A stretch of DNA of 64,000 nt from contig QVQC01000062.1 of the NCBI GenBank assembly GCA_003428585.1, positions 1 to 64,000 on the forward strand, written 5' to 3'. The notes under the pieces were generated by a model. That model worked only from the letters and a program-made list of their open reading frames with translations. It was not told the DNA's origin and made no database searches. This document shows, piece after piece, positions 63,736 through 64,000 of the stretch. Numbering within the stretch: the first letter of the stretch is position 1; each line of letters begins with the position of its first letter. The position numbers and the translations under genes were made by a program. The stretch is from Nioella halotolerans. GTDB lineage: Bacteria; Pseudomonadota; Alphaproteobacteria; Rhodobacterales; Rhodobacteraceae.

Positions 63736-64000
63736 CTAATCCCTGTCGTCTTGCATGACCTGTTCGGCCCGGGCTTGCGCCCGTGCCAGCGTTTCGCGCG
63801 GGGAGGTGACGCCCCGCAGCATGTCGTGAAGCTCCTGCCCGCAAATGGCGATCAACTCGTTGATCCGGGGCACTGGCGGGCGTGGCCAGAATTGCAGTTC
63901 GTCGCGCCATGACATCGCGTCCACCGCCTCGAACACCGGGGAAAGCTGGCGCACATCCGGATCGGCCCCGACCGAGTAGCGCGGCGCGGTGCGGCTGCCG
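63736..64000 (-). CDS. C-terminus of a second solute-binding-domain protein (partial)
   Basis: Only the last 87 residues are visible; the start is right of the window. Its sequence PRYSVGADPDVRQLSP then LQFWPRPPVPRINELI and ETLARAQARAEQVMQ matches the fusion protein (PRFSTSADPEVQ, LQTWPRPPIPEFSDML, DTLARAQNRIDAIMR). It is therefore a paralogue of the solute-binding part; whether it has the winged helix or a signal peptide is not visible. Its stop is 13 bases before the SDR start, so it is the first visible gene of the operon. Confidence 0.75.
   Translation of the reverse strand, partial: GSRTAPRYSVGADPDVRQLSPVFEAVDAMSWRDELQFWPRPPVPRINELIAICGQELHDMLRGVTSPRETLARAQARAEQVMQDDRD

Noticed and set aside
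1..64000. CRISPR arrays, rRNA genes, prophage
   Set aside because: No regularly spaced repeats with spacers, no rRNA sequence and no phage structural genes were seen.

Overview
The window is high-GC alphaproteobacterial DNA that reads as a Rhodobacteraceae (Roseobacter-group) chromosome. This is inferred from gene content and order (hom-glpX-recJ, MaeB malic enzyme with a phosphotransacetylase tail, the cdd/deo/add/upp cluster, DmdB/DmdC-like acyl-CoA enzymes, many sugar-type ABC and Gfo/Idh/MocA genes) and from codon bias. No species can be named from the sequence alone.

Layout. 0-0.9 kb: the tail of a probable RTX-type secreted protein, a patch of decayed mobile-element fragments, and a tRNA-Glu gene. 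1-13 kb: housekeeping genes (recJ, glpX, hom, a small lipoprotein, a TetR regulator, glyA, NAD kinase, maeB, propionyl-CoA synthetase). 13-20.5 kb: a soluble hybrid histidine kinase, a tightly overlapping nucleoside-salvage operon (cdd-deoA-deoB-add-upp) and a SPOR-domain protein. 20.5-27.4 kb: a degenerate M48-like membrane protein, a von Willebrand A protein, a membrane-anchored FMN glutamate-synthase-like enzyme, an acyl-CoA synthetase and a GNAT acetyltransferase. 27.4-35.8 kb: a fatty-acid (possibly methylmercaptopropionate) beta-oxidation region with a FadJ-type multifunctional enzyme, a cupin, thiolase, GST, acyl-CoA dehydrogenase and two MerR regulators, with palindromic operator candidates between the regulators. 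35.8-42.4 kb: two thioesterases, MATE exporter, pyrD, DUF952, secreted 5'-nucleotidase, DUF1127 and YedK/HMCES-type genes. 42.6-45.3 kb: a divergent pair of pentaheme cytochrome c and ferric-reductase-like flavocytochrome.

45.4-64 kb is the most interesting part, a catabolic locus of unknown substrate. It holds two Gfo/Idh/MocA dehydrogenases, a GMC oxidoreductase, a complete ribose/xylose-type ABC transporter, and a minus-strand operon: SDR, M24/creatinase-fold hydrolase, E1-alpha, E1-beta, a di-lipoyl carrier, an aldehyde dehydrogenase, and an E2 acyltransferase core that has no lipoyl domain. The E2 function is thus divided over two genes. The locus also encodes an unusual protein: a winged helix-turn-helix joined to a solute-binding domain, with no signal peptide, which looks like a cytoplasmic regulator made from an ABC binding protein. 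The C-terminus of a related protein begins the E1/E2 operon at the right edge of the window. A sequence containing CAGnTTTGGACA occurs upstream of both the fusion gene and the transporter, which suggests shared control. My reading is that the transporter imports a sugar-, polyol- or amine-like compound, the dehydrogenases and the M24 enzyme process it to a 2-oxo acid or diketone, and the split dehydrogenase complex converts that to an acyl-CoA. The pathway as a whole is inference.
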